DNA of 64,000 bases from positions 62,001-126,000 of the forward strand of contig NZ_BAXZ01000024.1 in assembly GCF_000684975.1 (NCBI RefSeq), written 5' to 3'. This DNA is from Paraburkholderia acidipaludis NBRC 101816 (GTDB lineage Bacteria; Pseudomonadota; Gammaproteobacteria; Burkholderiales; Burkholderiaceae). The stretch's first letter is position 1. Every line of letters starts with the position of its first letter. Below, in pieces: positions 26,117 through 35,728 of the stretch. Both the position numbers and the translations under genes were made by a program. The notes under the pieces are model-generated. The model made no database searches, was not told where the DNA came from, and saw only the letters and a list, made by a program, of their open reading frames with translations.

Positions 26117-27517
26117 CTATACGATCACCTGCGTCTGCGCGAAGCGATCGTTGGCGAGCAGCGCGGAGAGTCGCCGCAATGCCGAGTGCAAGTGCACGCG
26201 GTCCGCCGCCGCGCCCAGCGAGATGCGGATCGCGCTCGTCACGTCCTGTCGCCCGTCGGCCGCGAACGCGGTGGACGGCGCAACCGCGAGGCCTTCCGTA
26301 CCGGCCGCCGCGGCCAGATCGCGCGCCGACCAATGGCGCGGCAGGACGTACCAGAGATGGATGCCCGCGCCCGCCGGCGCGCCCAGGGCCTGAACGGCAA
26401 CGCGCTGGCGCTCGTGCGCTTCGGCGCGCACACCCTCGAAAATCCGTGCGGCCGTGCCGTCGTCGATCCACTGGATGGCCAGCGCGTACGTGAGCGGCGC
26501 CGCCATCAGCGAAAACGAACGCAGCGCCGCCAGAAAGCGCGCATGAGCAGTGGCGTCGGGCAAGACGAGGAAGGCGGTGCGCAGGCCGGGCGTCAGCACC
26601 TTCGAAAGCGTGGACAGATAGCAGACCTGGGCCGGGGCGAGCCTCGCGAGCGGGGGCGGCGCATCGGGCGCAAAACGCCAGTACGGATCGTCCTCGACCA
26701 CCAGGAGACCATGCCGCGCCGCCACGCGCAGGATGTCGCGGCGGCGCGCTTCGGGCATGGTCGCGCCGGTGGGATTCTGCAGTGTCGGATTGAGGTATAC
26801 GAGGCGCGCGCCGTGGGTACGGCACGCCGCCTCCAGTGCGTCGGGCCGCATGCCGTCTGTGTCGGCGGCCACGGTTTCGAGGCGCCGGCCCAGTTGCGCC
26901 ACCGCATGCGGCAGCCCGGGATAGACCAGCGATTCGCACAGCACGACTTCGCCCGGCGCACTGAAGGCGAGGATCAACGCGGCCAGCGCCGCCTGCGCAC
27001 CGGGGCAGACCGCGACCTGCGCGGGCGCGACCGTGCCGAGCACCGGTTCGAGCCAGCGCGCGCCGGCCTCGCCATCGCGCAGGGTTCCGCCGCCCACGTG
27101 GTAGGTCATGAGCAGATCGGCGTCGCTGCGCAACAGCAGCCGCGAGAGCCCTTCGCGCAGCAGCGCCGCCATCTCGATGCCGAGCGGCGCCGGCGGGATA
27201 TTCATGCTCAGGTCCACGCGCTGCAACTGCGCGGCGCGCGGAGGCGCGACGAAGGTGCCTAGCGGACCGCGCGACTCGATCAGCCCGCGCCGGCGCGCTT
27301 CGTTGAAGCCGCGCGTGACGGTGGTGAGATCGACGCCGAGCAGCGCCGCCAGCGCCCGCTGCGCCGGCATGCGCGTGCCGGCCGCCAGCGTGCCGTTAGC
27401 CACCGCGCGCTCGACGAAGTCGGCGAGCCGCAGATAGCGCGGACCGCTGCCCGCCTCGAGCGCCGCTGCCCACGGCGAAGCGCCCCTGGCAGCGCCGGAA
27501 GAAGGATTTCGCGTCAT
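26117..27517 (-). CDS. MocR-family regulator (GntR helix plus aminotransferase-like domain)
   Basis: A 466-residue regulator. N-terminal GntR winged helix (about 25-95; F-V-E-R-A-V-A-N-G-T-L-A-A-G-T-R-M-P) and a fold-type I aminotransferase domain (about 110-450). The PLP-binding Lys is in S-T-L-S-K-V-L-T-P-G-L-R, with N-P-T-G and E-D-D-P-Y-W upstream. MocR proteins bind PLP and an amine or amino acid. It diverges from cyoA over a region holding several ATGTATG copies (27542-27612), so it may control the oxidase operon. Confidence 0.92.
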   Translation of the reverse strand: MTRNPSSGAARGASPWAAALEAGSGPRYLRLADFVERAVANGTLAAGTRMPAQRALAALLGVDLTTVTRGFNEARRRGLIESRGPLGTFVAPPRAAQLQRVDLSMNIPPAPLGIEMAALLREGLSRLLLRSDADLLMTYHVGGGTLRDGEAGARWLEPVLGTVAPAQVAVCPGAQAALAALILAFSAPGEVVLCESLVYPGLPHAVAQLGRRLETVAADTDGMRPDALEAACRTHGARLVYLNPTLQNPTGATMPEARRRDILRVAARHGLLVVEDDPYWRFAPDAPPPLARLAPAQVCYLSTLSKVLTPGLRTAFLVLPDATAHARFLAALRSFSLMAAPLTYALAIQWIDDGTAARIFEGVRAEAHERQRVAVQALGAPAGAGIHLWYVLPRHWSARDLAAAAGTEGLAVAPSTAFAADGRQDVTSAIRISLGAAADRVHLHSALRRLSALLANDRFAQTQVIV

Positions 27518-27541
27518 TGGATTTGCGTCATCTTGCCGCAG

Positions 27542-27612
27542 ATGTATGCATCATGTCTTACTCTAGCATGCGGACACGAAGCGCGTAAATCCATACATAT
27601 GATCATGTATGG
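27542..27612. promoter_or_regulatory. ATGTATG repeats between the MocR gene and cyoA
   Basis: ATGTATG occurs at 27542-27548 and 27605-27611, and its complement CATACAT at 27592-27598. The last two are the core of a perfect palindrome CCATACAT-N6-ATGTATGG (27591-27612). MocR regulators use repeated sites in divergent promoters, so these are probable operators for autoregulation and cyo control. Confidence 0.65.
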
Positions 27613-27707
27613 CTTTTGACCGGAAAGCGCCGTCCTGTGCCGCTCCCGTCAAGACTACACAGGCCCGTAGGGATGGGTTTGCGCGATCGTCAACCACGGA
27701 ACCCGAC

Positions 27708-28706
27708 ATGCGCAATCCCGACATTCGAAGAGAACCGGCCGCCGAAGCCGGCGCACCTCCCCCTCCTCCTCCCCGCCTGGGGCGTTCTATCCGCCCGCGA
27801 TTGCGCGCCGCCGCCACGCTTGCGGCCACCGGCGCGCTCACGCTGCTCGGCGGCTGCCAGGCGGTGCTGCTCGACCCCAAGGGCGACGTCGGCGTGCAGG
27901 AAAAGAACCTGATCCTGATCGCGCTCGGCCTCATGCTGCTGGTCGTGATCCCGGTGATCGTGCTCACGCTGTGGTTCGCATGGCGCTATCGCGAGTCGAA
28001 CACGGGCGCGACCTACGCGCCGAAGTGGGCGCACTCCACGGCGATCGAGATCGTCGTCTGGTCGATTCCGTGCGTGATCGTGCTGATGCTCGCCGGGCTG
28101 ATCTGGCGCACCACGCATACGCTCGACCCGTACCGGCCGATCGAGTCGCAGCAGCAACCCATACGCGTGGACGTCGTCGCGCTCAACTGGAAGTGGCTGT
28201 TCATTTACCCGGACTACGGCGTCGCTTCCGTGAACCAGCTCGCGATTCCCGTCGATACGCCGGTCTCGTTCCGGCTGACCGCGGAATCGCTGATGAACTC
28301 GTTCTTCATCCCGCAGCTGGGCAGCCAGATCTACGCCATGTCGGGCATGGAAACGCACCTGCATCTGATCGCGAACCAGCCCGGCGTGTATGCGGGCCGC
28401 TCGTCCGCGTTCAGCGGCCCTGGCTTCTCCGACATGCATTTCGACACCATCGCCACGAGCCGCGCCGATTTCGACGCGTGGATCGCGCGCGCGAAAGCCT
28501 CGCACGCGACATTGAGCCTTTCGGCCTACCAAACGCTCGCGCAGCCCGGCGAGAAGGCCCCGGTGACGCTCTATTCGAGCGTCGCGCCGGGCCTGTTCGA
28601 AGGCGCGGTCAACAAGTACATGCGCGACGTCTACGGCAACCCCATCTGCGGCAGCGCCGCGCCTCCTCCCACCCTGAGCCGCGGCACCACCCTGGCAGCG
28701 GAGTAA
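27708..28706 (+). CDS. cyoA: Cytochrome bo3 ubiquinol oxidase subunit II
   Basis: A 332-residue lipoprotein subunit. Signal ends at L-L-G-G-C (lipidated Cys about 50), two transmembrane helices follow, then a cupredoxin domain (V-D-V-V-A-L-N-W-K-W-L-F-I-Y-P; N-S-F-F-I-P-Q-L-G-S-Q-I-Y-A-M). The copper-A ligands of cytochrome c oxidases are missing, as expected for a quinol oxidase. The start at 27708 is chosen because an upstream ATG (27609) lies inside the operator palindrome. Its stop is 7 bases before cyoB. First gene of cyoABCD. Confidence 0.93.
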   Translation: MRNPDIRREPAAEAGAPPPPPPRLGRSIRPRLRAAATLAATGALTLLGGCQAVLLDPKGDVGVQEKNLILIALGLMLLVVIPVIVLTLWFAWRYRESNTGATYAPKWAHSTAIEIVVWSIPCVIVLMLAGLIWRTTHTLDPYRPIESQQQPIRVDVVALNWKWLFIYPDYGVASVNQLAIPVDTPVSFRLTAESLMNSFFIPQLGSQIYAMSGMETHLHLIANQPGVYAGRSSAFSGPGFSDMHFDTIATSRADFDAWIARAKASHATLSLSAYQTLAQPGEKAPVTLYSSVAPGLFEGAVNKYMRDVYGNPICGSAAPPPTLSRGTTLAAE

Positions 28707-28713
28707 TCACATC

Positions 28714-30705
28714 ATGTTCGGAAAACTCACGCTCGATGCCGTTCCCTGGCACGAGCCCATCATCATGGGCACCGGCGCCGTCGTGGCGGTGCTCGGACTC
28801 GCCCTGCTCGCCGCCGTCACGCTCGCCGGGAAATGGGGTTATCTGTGGCGCGAATGGATCACCTCGGTCGATCACAAGCGCATTGGCGCCATGTACATCG
28901 TGCTCGCCATCGTCATGCTGGTGCGCGGCTTCGCCGACGCCATCATGATGCGCGCCCAGCAGGCCATCGCGTACAACGGCGCCGCCGGCTATCTGCCGCC
29001 GCACCACTACGACCAGATCTTCACGGCGCACGGCGTCATCATGATCTTCTTCGTGGCCACGCCGCTCATTCTCGGGCTCATGAACGTGGTCGTGCCGCTG
29101 CAGATCGGCGCGCGCGACGTGGCCTATCCGTTCGTCAATTCGCTCTCCTACTGGCTTTCCGTGGTGGGCGCGGTGCTGGTGATGGTCTCGATGTTCGTGG
29201 GCGACTTCGCGGCTACGGGCTGGGTTGCCTATCCGCCGCTCTCGGAGCTCGGCTATAGCCCGACTGTCGGTGTGGACTACTACATATGGTCGCTGCAGCT
29301 CTCCGGCCTCGGCACCACGCTCTCGGGCATCAACTTCATCGTGACGATCCTGCGCATGCGCGCGCCCGGCATGGATCTCATGAAAATGCCGGTGTTCGTG
29401 TGGACGGCGCTCATCACCAACATCCTGATCGTCGCCGTGTTCCCCGTGCTGACCGGCACGCTCGCGCTGCTCACGATGGACCGCTATCTCGGCATGCATT
29501 TCTTCACGAACGAGCTGGGCGGCAACGCGATGATGTACATCAACCTCATCTGGGTCTGGGGCCATCCCGAGGTGTACATCCTGATCCTGCCGGCATTCGG
29601 CGCGTTCTCCGAGATCATCGCCACATTTTCCGGCAAGCCGCTGTTCGGCTACAAGTCGATGGTCTATGCCACGGCCTCGATCGGCATCCTCTCGTTCTTC
29701 GTGTGGCTGCATCACTTCTTCACGATGGGATCGGGCGCGAACGTCAACGCGTTCTTCGGCATCATGACCACGATCATCTCGATCCCGACCGGCGTGAAGC
29801 TCTTCAACTGGCTCTTCACGATGTATCGCGGCCGTATCCGCTATCACAGCGCGACGCTGTGGACCATCGGCTTCATGGTGACGTTCGCCGTGGGCGGCAT
29901 GACCGGCGTGCTGCTGGCCGTGCCGGGCGCGGACTTCGTGCTGCACAACTCGCTCTTTCTCGTTGCGCACTTCCATAACGTGATCATCGGCGGCGTGGTG
30001 TACGGCTGTCTTGCCGGCGTCAGCTTCTGGTTCCCGAAGGTGTTCGGTTTCACGCTCAACGAGTTCTGGGGCAAGGTCTCGTTCTGGTGCTGGCTCGTCG
30101 GCTACTGGCTCGCCTTCACGCCGCTCTACATCCTCGGCTTCGAGGGCATGACGCGGCGCATGAACCACTATGACGTAGCGGCATGGCATCCGTGGCTCGT
30201 CGTGGCGCTCGTGGGCGCGGTGTTCGTCGGCCTCGGCATTCTCTCGATGATCGTGCAGATCGTGGTGAGCGTGCGGGACCGCGAGGCCAACCGCGACCTC
30301 ACGGGCGACCCCTGGAACGGCCGCAGCCTCGAATGGTCGACCGCCTCGCCCGCGCCGTTCTACAACTTCGCCGTGCTGCCGAAGATCACTTCGATGGAGC
30401 AGCACTGGGACAACAAGGAGGCGGGCCGCGCGTATGTGGAAGCGACTGCCTACGAGGACATCCACATGCCGCGCAACACCGGCGCGGGCTTCATCATCGC
30501 CATGTTCAGCCTGCTGTTCGGCTTCGCGATCGTGTGGCACATGTGGGTCTTCGCGGCCATCGGCCTCGCGGGCATGATCGTCACCTTCATTCTGCGCACC
30601 TACGACGAGGACACGGACTACTGGGTCCCCGCCGCCGAGATCGCGCGCATCGAGAACGCGCGCTTCGAACAACTCGCGCAACTGGAAATCAGGGAGGCTG
30701 CGTAA
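28714..30705 (+). CDS. cyoB: Cytochrome bo3 ubiquinol oxidase subunit I
   Basis: A 663-residue catalytic subunit with about 15 membrane helices; oxidises ubiquinol, reduces oxygen to water and pumps protons. Visible: quinol-site pattern R-G-F-A-D-A-I-M-M-R (Arg and Asp as in E. coli), heme His in F-T-A-H-G-V, copper-B His and cross-linked Tyr in G-H-P-E-V-Y, the His pair in L-H-H-F-F, and the heme o/b ligands in V-A-H-F-H-N-V. Full length and intact. Confidence 0.97.
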   Translation: MFGKLTLDAVPWHEPIIMGTGAVVAVLGLALLAAVTLAGKWGYLWREWITSVDHKRIGAMYIVLAIVMLVRGFADAIMMRAQQAIAYNGAAGYLPPHHYDQIFTAHGVIMIFFVATPLILGLMNVVVPLQIGARDVAYPFVNSLSYWLSVVGAVLVMVSMFVGDFAATGWVAYPPLSELGYSPTVGVDYYIWSLQLSGLGTTLSGINFIVTILRMRAPGMDLMKMPVFVWTALITNILIVAVFPVLTGTLALLTMDRYLGMHFFTNELGGNAMMYINLIWVWGHPEVYILILPAFGAFSEIIATFSGKPLFGYKSMVYATASIGILSFFVWLHHFFTMGSGANVNAFFGIMTTIISIPTGVKLFNWLFTMYRGRIRYHSATLWTIGFMVTFAVGGMTGVLLAVPGADFVLHNSLFLVAHFHNVIIGGVVYGCLAGVSFWFPKVFGFTLNEFWGKVSFWCWLVGYWLAFTPLYILGFEGMTRRMNHYDVAAWHPWLVVALVGAVFVGLGILSMIVQIVVSVRDREANRDLTGDPWNGRSLEWSTASPAPFYNFAVLPKITSMEQHWDNKEAGRAYVEATAYEDIHMPRNTGAGFIIAMFSLLFGFAIVWHMWVFAAIGLAGMIVTFILRTYDEDTDYWVPAAEIARIENARFEQLAQLEIREAA

Positions 30706-30708
30706 CTT

Positions 30709-31317
30709 ATGGCGCACGCTGCAATCCATCACTCCGGTCATGCGCATGGCCATGACCACGACAGCACCCCGAAGACCACGTTCGGCTTCTGGATCTACCT
30801 GATGAGCGACTGCCTCATCTTCGCGACGCTCTTCGCCACCTTCGGCGTGCTCGCGAACGCGACGGCGGGCGGTCCTGGCGCGAAACAGTTGTTCGAGCCG
30901 TCCTACGTGCTGGGCGAAACGCTGCTGCTGCTTGCCAGCAGCGTCACGTTCGGCATGGCGATGCTGAATCTCCACGCGCAACGGCGCGCGGCGGTGATCG
31001 CGTGGCTCGCGGTGACGTTCGCGTTCGGCGCGGGTTTTATCGGCATGGAAGTCAACGAGTTCGCGAAGCTCGTGGCCGAAAACGCCGGCCCCGGCACGAG
31101 CGCGTATCTCTCGGCGTATTTCACGCTGGTCGGCACGCACGGCCTGCACGTCACGGTGGGCCTGCTGTGGATCGCCCTCATGATGCACCAGACCCTGAAG
31201 TTCGGCCTGACCGGCACGATCCGCCGCCGGCTCGCCTGCCTGAGCCTCTTCTGGCACTTCCTGGATCTCGTGTGGATCTGCGTTTTCACTTTCGTCTATC
31301 TGCGAGGTCTGCTGTGA
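30709..31317 (+). CDS. cyoC: Cytochrome bo3 ubiquinol oxidase subunit III
   Basis: A 202-residue, five-helix membrane subunit that stabilises subunit I. A His-rich N-terminus (H-H-S-G-H-A-H-G-H-D-H-D) precedes G-F-W-I-Y-L-M-S-D-C-L-I-F-A. The C-terminal W-H-F-L-D-L-V-W-I-C-V-F motif is typical. It starts 3 bases after cyoB and its TGA overlaps the GTG of cyoD. The metal-binding look of the first 20 residues is noted but probably has no special role. Confidence 0.96.
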   Translation: MAHAAIHHSGHAHGHDHDSTPKTTFGFWIYLMSDCLIFATLFATFGVLANATAGGPGAKQLFEPSYVLGETLLLLASSVTFGMAMLNLHAQRRAAVIAWLAVTFAFGAGFIGMEVNEFAKLVAENAGPGTSAYLSAYFTLVGTHGLHVTVGLLWIALMMHQTLKFGLTGTIRRRLACLSLFWHFLDLVWICVFTFVYLRGLL

Positions 31318-31700
31318 GCCACTCTCCCGTCACGCATCCGGTCGGCCAGGGCCACGACCAGAACCAGGCGCATGGCAGCCTCAAGGGCTACATGGCGGGC
31401 GCCATCCTCTCGCTGCTGCTCACGCTCGCCTCGTTCGGAGTGGTCATGTTTCATGTCGTGCCGCCCGGCGCGGGGCTTGCGGCCATCGTCGCGCTGTGCA
31501 TCGCGCAGCTCGTCGTGCAGCTCGCCTGCTTTCTGCATATCGGCTCGGCGCGCAGCCAGCGCGCGAACACGGGCATCTTCGCGTGCACCGCGTTTCTGAT
31601 CGCAGTGATCGTCGGACTTTCGCTGTGGGTCATGCACAACGCCAACGTCAACATGATGTCGACGCATCTCACCGTCGAGCGCGCCATGGCGCACGACTAG
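31314..31700 (+). CDS. cyoD: Cytochrome bo3 ubiquinol oxidase subunit IV
   Basis: A 128-residue, three-helix subunit. The GTG at 31314 overlaps the cyoC stop (GTGA), which fixes the start. Motifs: G-S-L-K-G-Y-M-A-G-A-I-L-S, L-A-C-F-L-H-I-G, S-L-W-V-M-H-N-A-N. The operon ends here; the heme o synthase gene cyoE, often next, is absent from the window and must be elsewhere if heme o is used. Confidence 0.94.
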   Translation: MSHSPVTHPVGQGHDQNQAHGSLKGYMAGAILSLLLTLASFGVVMFHVVPPGAGLAAIVALCIAQLVVQLACFLHIGSARSQRANTGIFACTAFLIAVIVGLSLWVMHNANVNMMSTHLTVERAMAHD

Positions 31701-32009
31701 GCGCGCCAGCGTCTTGCCGGCGGCCTGCCCCGTGGGCGGGCCTGCCGGCCTTCCGGTAACGCTCGCGCACACCACATCTCGCGACAAGGCAATCCTCGAA
31801 CCACCCAGGGTAAAGATATTGCCCACCTTGTCGATATATCGCTGGAGATGTGGGCGAATCGTGTCACAGGTCCGTCACGCACCTGGTCGAAGTTACGTCT
31901 TCCCGCTTGTCAGCGCGGTGCCGGTTCCATCAGGCCAGGGTAGGCCGGGACCGAAGTCATGAAGCGCCTGCTTACATACAGATAGCTTCTTCGAGCATTC
32001 CGGAAGACC
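31701..32009. other. Gap between cyoD and the GGDEF-EAL gene
   Basis: 309 bases containing the hairpin at 31716-31749 and otherwise no supported gene. It is slightly less G/C-rich toward the right, where the promoter of the GGDEF-EAL gene is expected. Confidence 0.45.
31716..31749 (+). terminator. Hairpin after cyoD, possible terminator
   Basis: A long G/C-rich imperfect stem (GCCGGCGGCCTGCCC pairing with the G/C-rich GGGCGGGCCTGCCGGC side) begins 15 bases after the cyoD stop. There is no T run, so a rho-independent role is uncertain. Confidence 0.45.
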
Positions 32010-34328
32010 ATGATTCGTATTGCAAGCTCGTTGCTCGCGAGGCCGATGCTGTTCGTTCTGGCCGGCATCGGGATCACGCTCGCCACCACGGCGGTCACGG
32101 TCGTCTCGTTGTACGAAATGCGCCTCGACGCGATGGCGCAGGCGCGCGACGCGGCGGAAAACCTCGTGATCTCGCTGCAAAAGGAGACCGAGCGCAATCT
32201 CGACATCTACCAGCTCGCCATGCACGACGTGGCGATGACCATCCAGACGCCGAGCCTTTCCGGTCTTTCCCCGGAAACCCGGCAGCTGATCGCGTTCAGC
32301 ACGATCTCCAACGCGAAGGAACCCGGCGTCCTGTTCGCGACGGACGCCGCGGGCACGATCGTCTTCGGCTCTCGTTCGCTGGACTCGCTCAAGCCCAACG
32401 TAAGCGAGCGCGACTACTTTCAGATTCAGCGTCAGCAGAAACATGCGGGCCTCTTTCTCAGCGAGCCATTCCTGTCGCACACGAGCGATCCCCCTCAGCC
32501 GGAAATCGCGCTGAGCCGCCGGCTCGACGACGGGAATGGCCAGTTCGCCGGCATCGTTGCCGGCACGCTGCGGCTGAACTACTTCCGCCATCTGTTCGAA
32601 GGCTCGATACTCGGCCGGCACGGGACCATCACGCTGTTACGCACGGACGGCACCGTCCTGATGCGATACCCGTTCCATGCGGGCGATATCGGCAGTTCAC
32701 TGGCGAAGGGCCATTCGCTCGATCCGCTCGTGCAATCGGACCACGGCACCTATATCGACATTGCGGTGCTCGACCACGTCGAGCGTCTCTACAGCTTCCG
32801 GAGAATCGGCAGTTATCCGCTGATCGTGGTGGTCGGCCTCGCAACCGGAGACATCTACGCGGGATGGCGCAAGCGGGCGATGGCCATCGGCGCCGTCACC
32901 GTGATTCTCGACGCGTTCTTCATTTCGCTGTCGCTCATGTTCGCCCGCCAGTTGCGCAAGCGGCTGGCGATGGAGTGCCAGTTGCGGCAGCTCGCGTGGT
33001 TCGATTCGCTGACGGGTTTGCCGAACCGGGCGCTGCTTCAAAGAGAGTCCCTGCGCGTGCTGACGAATCACAGCCGCGACGCAGCGAGCTTCGCGACGCT
33101 GTTCATCGATCTGGACCGTTTCAAGCGCGTGAACGACACGCAGGGCCATGCCGTCGGCGACGAAGTGTTGAGCGAGATCGGCCGGCGGCTGCGCGAGCAT
33201 GTCCAGGCCGACGACGTGATCGGACGCCTTGGCGGGGACGAATTCCTCGCGATCCTGCAGCGCAGCGACGTGCTCAAGGCCACCCAGATCGCCGGGCGCA
33301 TTCTGAACGACGTGTATCGGCCCATCGTCATCAACTCGAAGCACGATACCGGCATCACGATCAGCGCCAGTATCGGCATCGCGATCTATCCGCACGATGG
33401 ACAGGACACCGATGCGCTGCTGCGCAATGCCGACCTGGCGATGTACCAGGCCAAGAGCGCGGGACGCAACCAGGTGCGGTTCTATGCGCCGGAATACGAG
33501 CGTCAGGCGAAAGAGCACCTCGAACTGGAAATCGCCCTGCAGCGCGCCTTGCGAAGCAACGCGCTGAGCGTGGCCTACCAGCCCAAGGTCGACGCCGCGG
33601 GCATATTGCGCGGCGCGGAAGCCCTGGCGCGCTGGCACAGCGACAAGCACGGCCAGGTTGCGCCGGACCGCTTCATCGCCATCGCCGAGGAAAGCGGCCT
33701 GATCGCGGAGATGGACGCATGGGTGATGGGCGAAGCCTGCCGGCAGCTTGCCGAGTGGCGCGCGGCCGGCGTGATCGTCCCCAACCTGTCGGTCAACGTC
33801 TGTGCGGCAGACTTCAGACGTCCTGATTACCCGGAATTTGTCGCGCGCACCCTTCTGGCCCACGGGTTGACGCCTGAGGACCTGACGCTCGAGATGACCG
33901 AACGGGTGCTGTTCGACGAGTCGGCCGAGGACGTTCGCAAGTCGCTCGACGCGGTTCACGCGCTCGGCGTGGCGTTTTCGATAGACGACTTCGGCACGGG
34001 GTACTCGTCCCTCAGTTACCTGCGGCGCTTCGCCGTCAAGGAACTGAAAATCGACAAGAGTTTCGTGCAGGGAATCGGCGGCGACGCCAAGGCAGAGTCC
34101 CTCGCCCAAACCCTGATCAACATCGGCGACGTCCTGAAGCTGACCGTTACGGCCGAGGGAGTGGAAACGGCGGCGCAGCGCGATTTTCTGGGCCAGCACG
34201 GCTGCCATCTGTATCAAGGCTATCTGTTCTCGCCGCCGTTGCCGCCCGCGGACTTTCGGTGCTGGGCAGAGACAAACGCGGCACGCGCGGCCCACGCGCA
34301 ACGCTCGTGCGCGAGCGAACCGGGCTAG
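32010..34328 (+). CDS. Membrane diguanylate cyclase/phosphodiesterase (Cache-GGDEF-EAL)
   Basis: A 772-residue cyclic-di-GMP enzyme. Two membrane helices (about 12-34 and 287-309) enclose a periplasmic Cache-type sensor. GGDEF domain about 325-490 (D-S-L-T-G-L-P-N-R; L-G-G-D-E-F intact); the inhibitory-site Arg position is Gln, so product inhibition may be weak. EAL domain about 500-755 with G-A-E-A-L, L-E-M-T-E, I-D-D-F-G-T-G-Y-S, K-I-D-K-S-F-V, A-E-G-V-E-T and Q-G-Y-L-F, so the phosphodiesterase looks active. Its 3' end overlaps the convergent hydrolase gene by 4 bases. Confidence 0.95.
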   Translation: MIRIASSLLARPMLFVLAGIGITLATTAVTVVSLYEMRLDAMAQARDAAENLVISLQKETERNLDIYQLAMHDVAMTIQTPSLSGLSPETRQLIAFSTISNAKEPGVLFATDAAGTIVFGSRSLDSLKPNVSERDYFQIQRQQKHAGLFLSEPFLSHTSDPPQPEIALSRRLDDGNGQFAGIVAGTLRLNYFRHLFEGSILGRHGTITLLRTDGTVLMRYPFHAGDIGSSLAKGHSLDPLVQSDHGTYIDIAVLDHVERLYSFRRIGSYPLIVVVGLATGDIYAGWRKRAMAIGAVTVILDAFFISLSLMFARQLRKRLAMECQLRQLAWFDSLTGLPNRALLQRESLRVLTNHSRDAASFATLFIDLDRFKRVNDTQGHAVGDEVLSEIGRRLREHVQADDVIGRLGGDEFLAILQRSDVLKATQIAGRILNDVYRPIVINSKHDTGITISASIGIAIYPHDGQDTDALLRNADLAMYQAKSAGRNQVRFYAPEYERQAKEHLELEIALQRALRSNALSVAYQPKVDAAGILRGAEALARWHSDKHGQVAPDRFIAIAEESGLIAEMDAWVMGEACRQLAEWRAAGVIVPNLSVNVCAADFRRPDYPEFVARTLLAHGLTPEDLTLEMTERVLFDESAEDVRKSLDAVHALGVAFSIDDFGTGYSSLSYLRRFAVKELKIDKSFVQGIGGDAKAESLAQTLINIGDVLKLTVTAEGVETAAQRDFLGQHGCHLYQGYLFSPPLPPADFRCWAETNAARAAHAQRSCASEPG

Positions 34329-35506
34329 ACCACGGCCTCTTCCGCGGCTTCGGCGACGCCGAGCGGATTCGAAATGGCCAGTTTCCACACGCCGTCGCCG
34401 CCGCGCACCATCACCTGAGTCGCCGTGCCGCGCTGGCGGGCCTCGCGCCCATCCGGTAATGCCACGGTCACGGTCCAGTCCATCAGAACCAGCGCCACGT
34501 TGCCGCTGACCAGCGAGCGCCGTACCTCGTTGTGAATACGAGGGCCTGCCTGCAGGAGTCCTGAGAACTGCGTACGCAACGCGTCATGGCCGCTCGCCAT
34601 ACTTTTGCCGTCGGCCATCCGCATGGTCGCGTTCTCGCTGAACACGGCCAGCATGCCGTCGACGTCGCCGGCGTTGAACGCGGCGTCAAAGGCCGCGGGA
34701 ACCTGCTCGGGCGTCCCGGGTCCGCCCGCTTCCCGTTTGCCGACGAACTGCCGGATCAGCGCCGCGAGCGCGGCGGGCGCCTCCAGCGGCGACAAATGCC
34801 CGACACCCGGCAGGACGTGCAGGCTCGCGCCCGCAATGCGCGGCAACAGTTCCTTGCGCAAGGTCTCGACGCGGTCGACCTGATCGAGCTCGCCGGCGAT
34901 CACGACAACGGGCACGTCGATCGCACCCACCTCGCCCGCGATGTCTTCGAGCATGCCGGCACCGGGCCACGCGGCCTTGGCTTGTGGCGCGCCGCGCAGA
35001 CTGTCGGCCACGACCTGCTCGCGCAGCGCGGGCTCGAGCCGGTTCGCCGTGAGCACGTGGTCGAGCACCCGGCCGACGGATTCGCGCGACTCATAGGCTG
35101 CGGCCATCGCGGCGCGCTGCCCGGCAGGCAGCGCCATCGGCGACGGCGGCGAAGGCGCGACGAGCACGACACCCGCCAGCCCGCGCGGCCGACGCGACGC
35201 GAGCAGTTGCGCGACCTTGCCGCCCATCGAGTGGCCGACCAGCACATAGCGCCGCAGATCGAGCGCTTCGATAACGTCCCGCGCGTCGTTGGCGAGATCC
35301 GCGATCGCGTAGCCCTGCGCAGGCGCCTCCGAATCGCCCCAGCCGCGATGGTCGACGGCGACGGTGCGGTAGCGGTCCGATAGCTGCCCTATGACACCAT
35401 CCCACGTGCGGGACGATCCGCCCCAATAGTGCAAAAACACGAGCGCGAGTTCGCCGTCGCCCTGGTCTCTCACGTGGATTCTCGGGCCGTTCGTCTGGAT
35501 ATACAT
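34325..35506 (-). CDS. Alpha/beta hydrolase fused to a SnoaL/NTF2-like domain
   Basis: A 393-residue two-domain protein. Residues about 1-260 are an alpha/beta hydrolase: oxyanion region H-Y-W-G-G-S, nucleophile G-H-S-M-G-G, acid E-L-D-Q-V-D, catalytic His G-V-G-H-L-S. About 265-393 form a SnoaL/NTF2-like cone (F-D-A-A-F-N-A-G-D-V-D-G-M-L; M-A-S-G-H-D-A-L-R-T; W-K-L-A-I-S-N-P-L-G). The start at 35506 (M-Y-I-Q-T-N-G) is preferred because GGGAG lies 7 bases before it; ATG at 35512 is too close. The fusion suggests one enzyme binding a hydrophobic ester or lactone in the second domain; substrate unknown. Confidence 0.87.
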   Translation of the reverse strand: MYIQTNGPRIHVRDQGDGELALVFLHYWGGSSRTWDGVIGQLSDRYRTVAVDHRGWGDSEAPAQGYAIADLANDARDVIEALDLRRYVLVGHSMGGKVAQLLASRRPRGLAGVVLVAPSPPSPMALPAGQRAAMAAAYESRESVGRVLDHVLTANRLEPALREQVVADSLRGAPQAKAAWPGAGMLEDIAGEVGAIDVPVVVIAGELDQVDRVETLRKELLPRIAGASLHVLPGVGHLSPLEAPAALAALIRQFVGKREAGGPGTPEQVPAAFDAAFNAGDVDGMLAVFSENATMRMADGKSMASGHDALRTQFSGLLQAGPRIHNEVRRSLVSGNVALVLMDWTVTVALPDGREARQRGTATQVMVRGGDGVWKLAISNPLGVAEAAEEAVV

Positions 35507-35728
35507 TGCCATGCTCCCTGGTCTGATGTGCCGGCGGCACGAAAGCGAAGTGGCCGGGGCGACCCCAAACCGTAAGAGCATCGTAGACTCGGTCGACTGA
35601 ATTGATAATTCGCTGTTCTTTATCGACAGTCGATCATGAAATGATCGAATTGAACCTGTGATCGCGGGAACGGTTGCGCCGGGCAACACCGGGCGACGAG
35701 GCCGAGCTTCCCTGTTTTAATGGCGTCC

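Noticed and set aside
28609..31257. An 882-codon open frame antisense to cyoABC
   Set aside because: Same reason: a long frame forced by codon bias of the real operon, with His/Arg/Glu-rich nonsense sequence.
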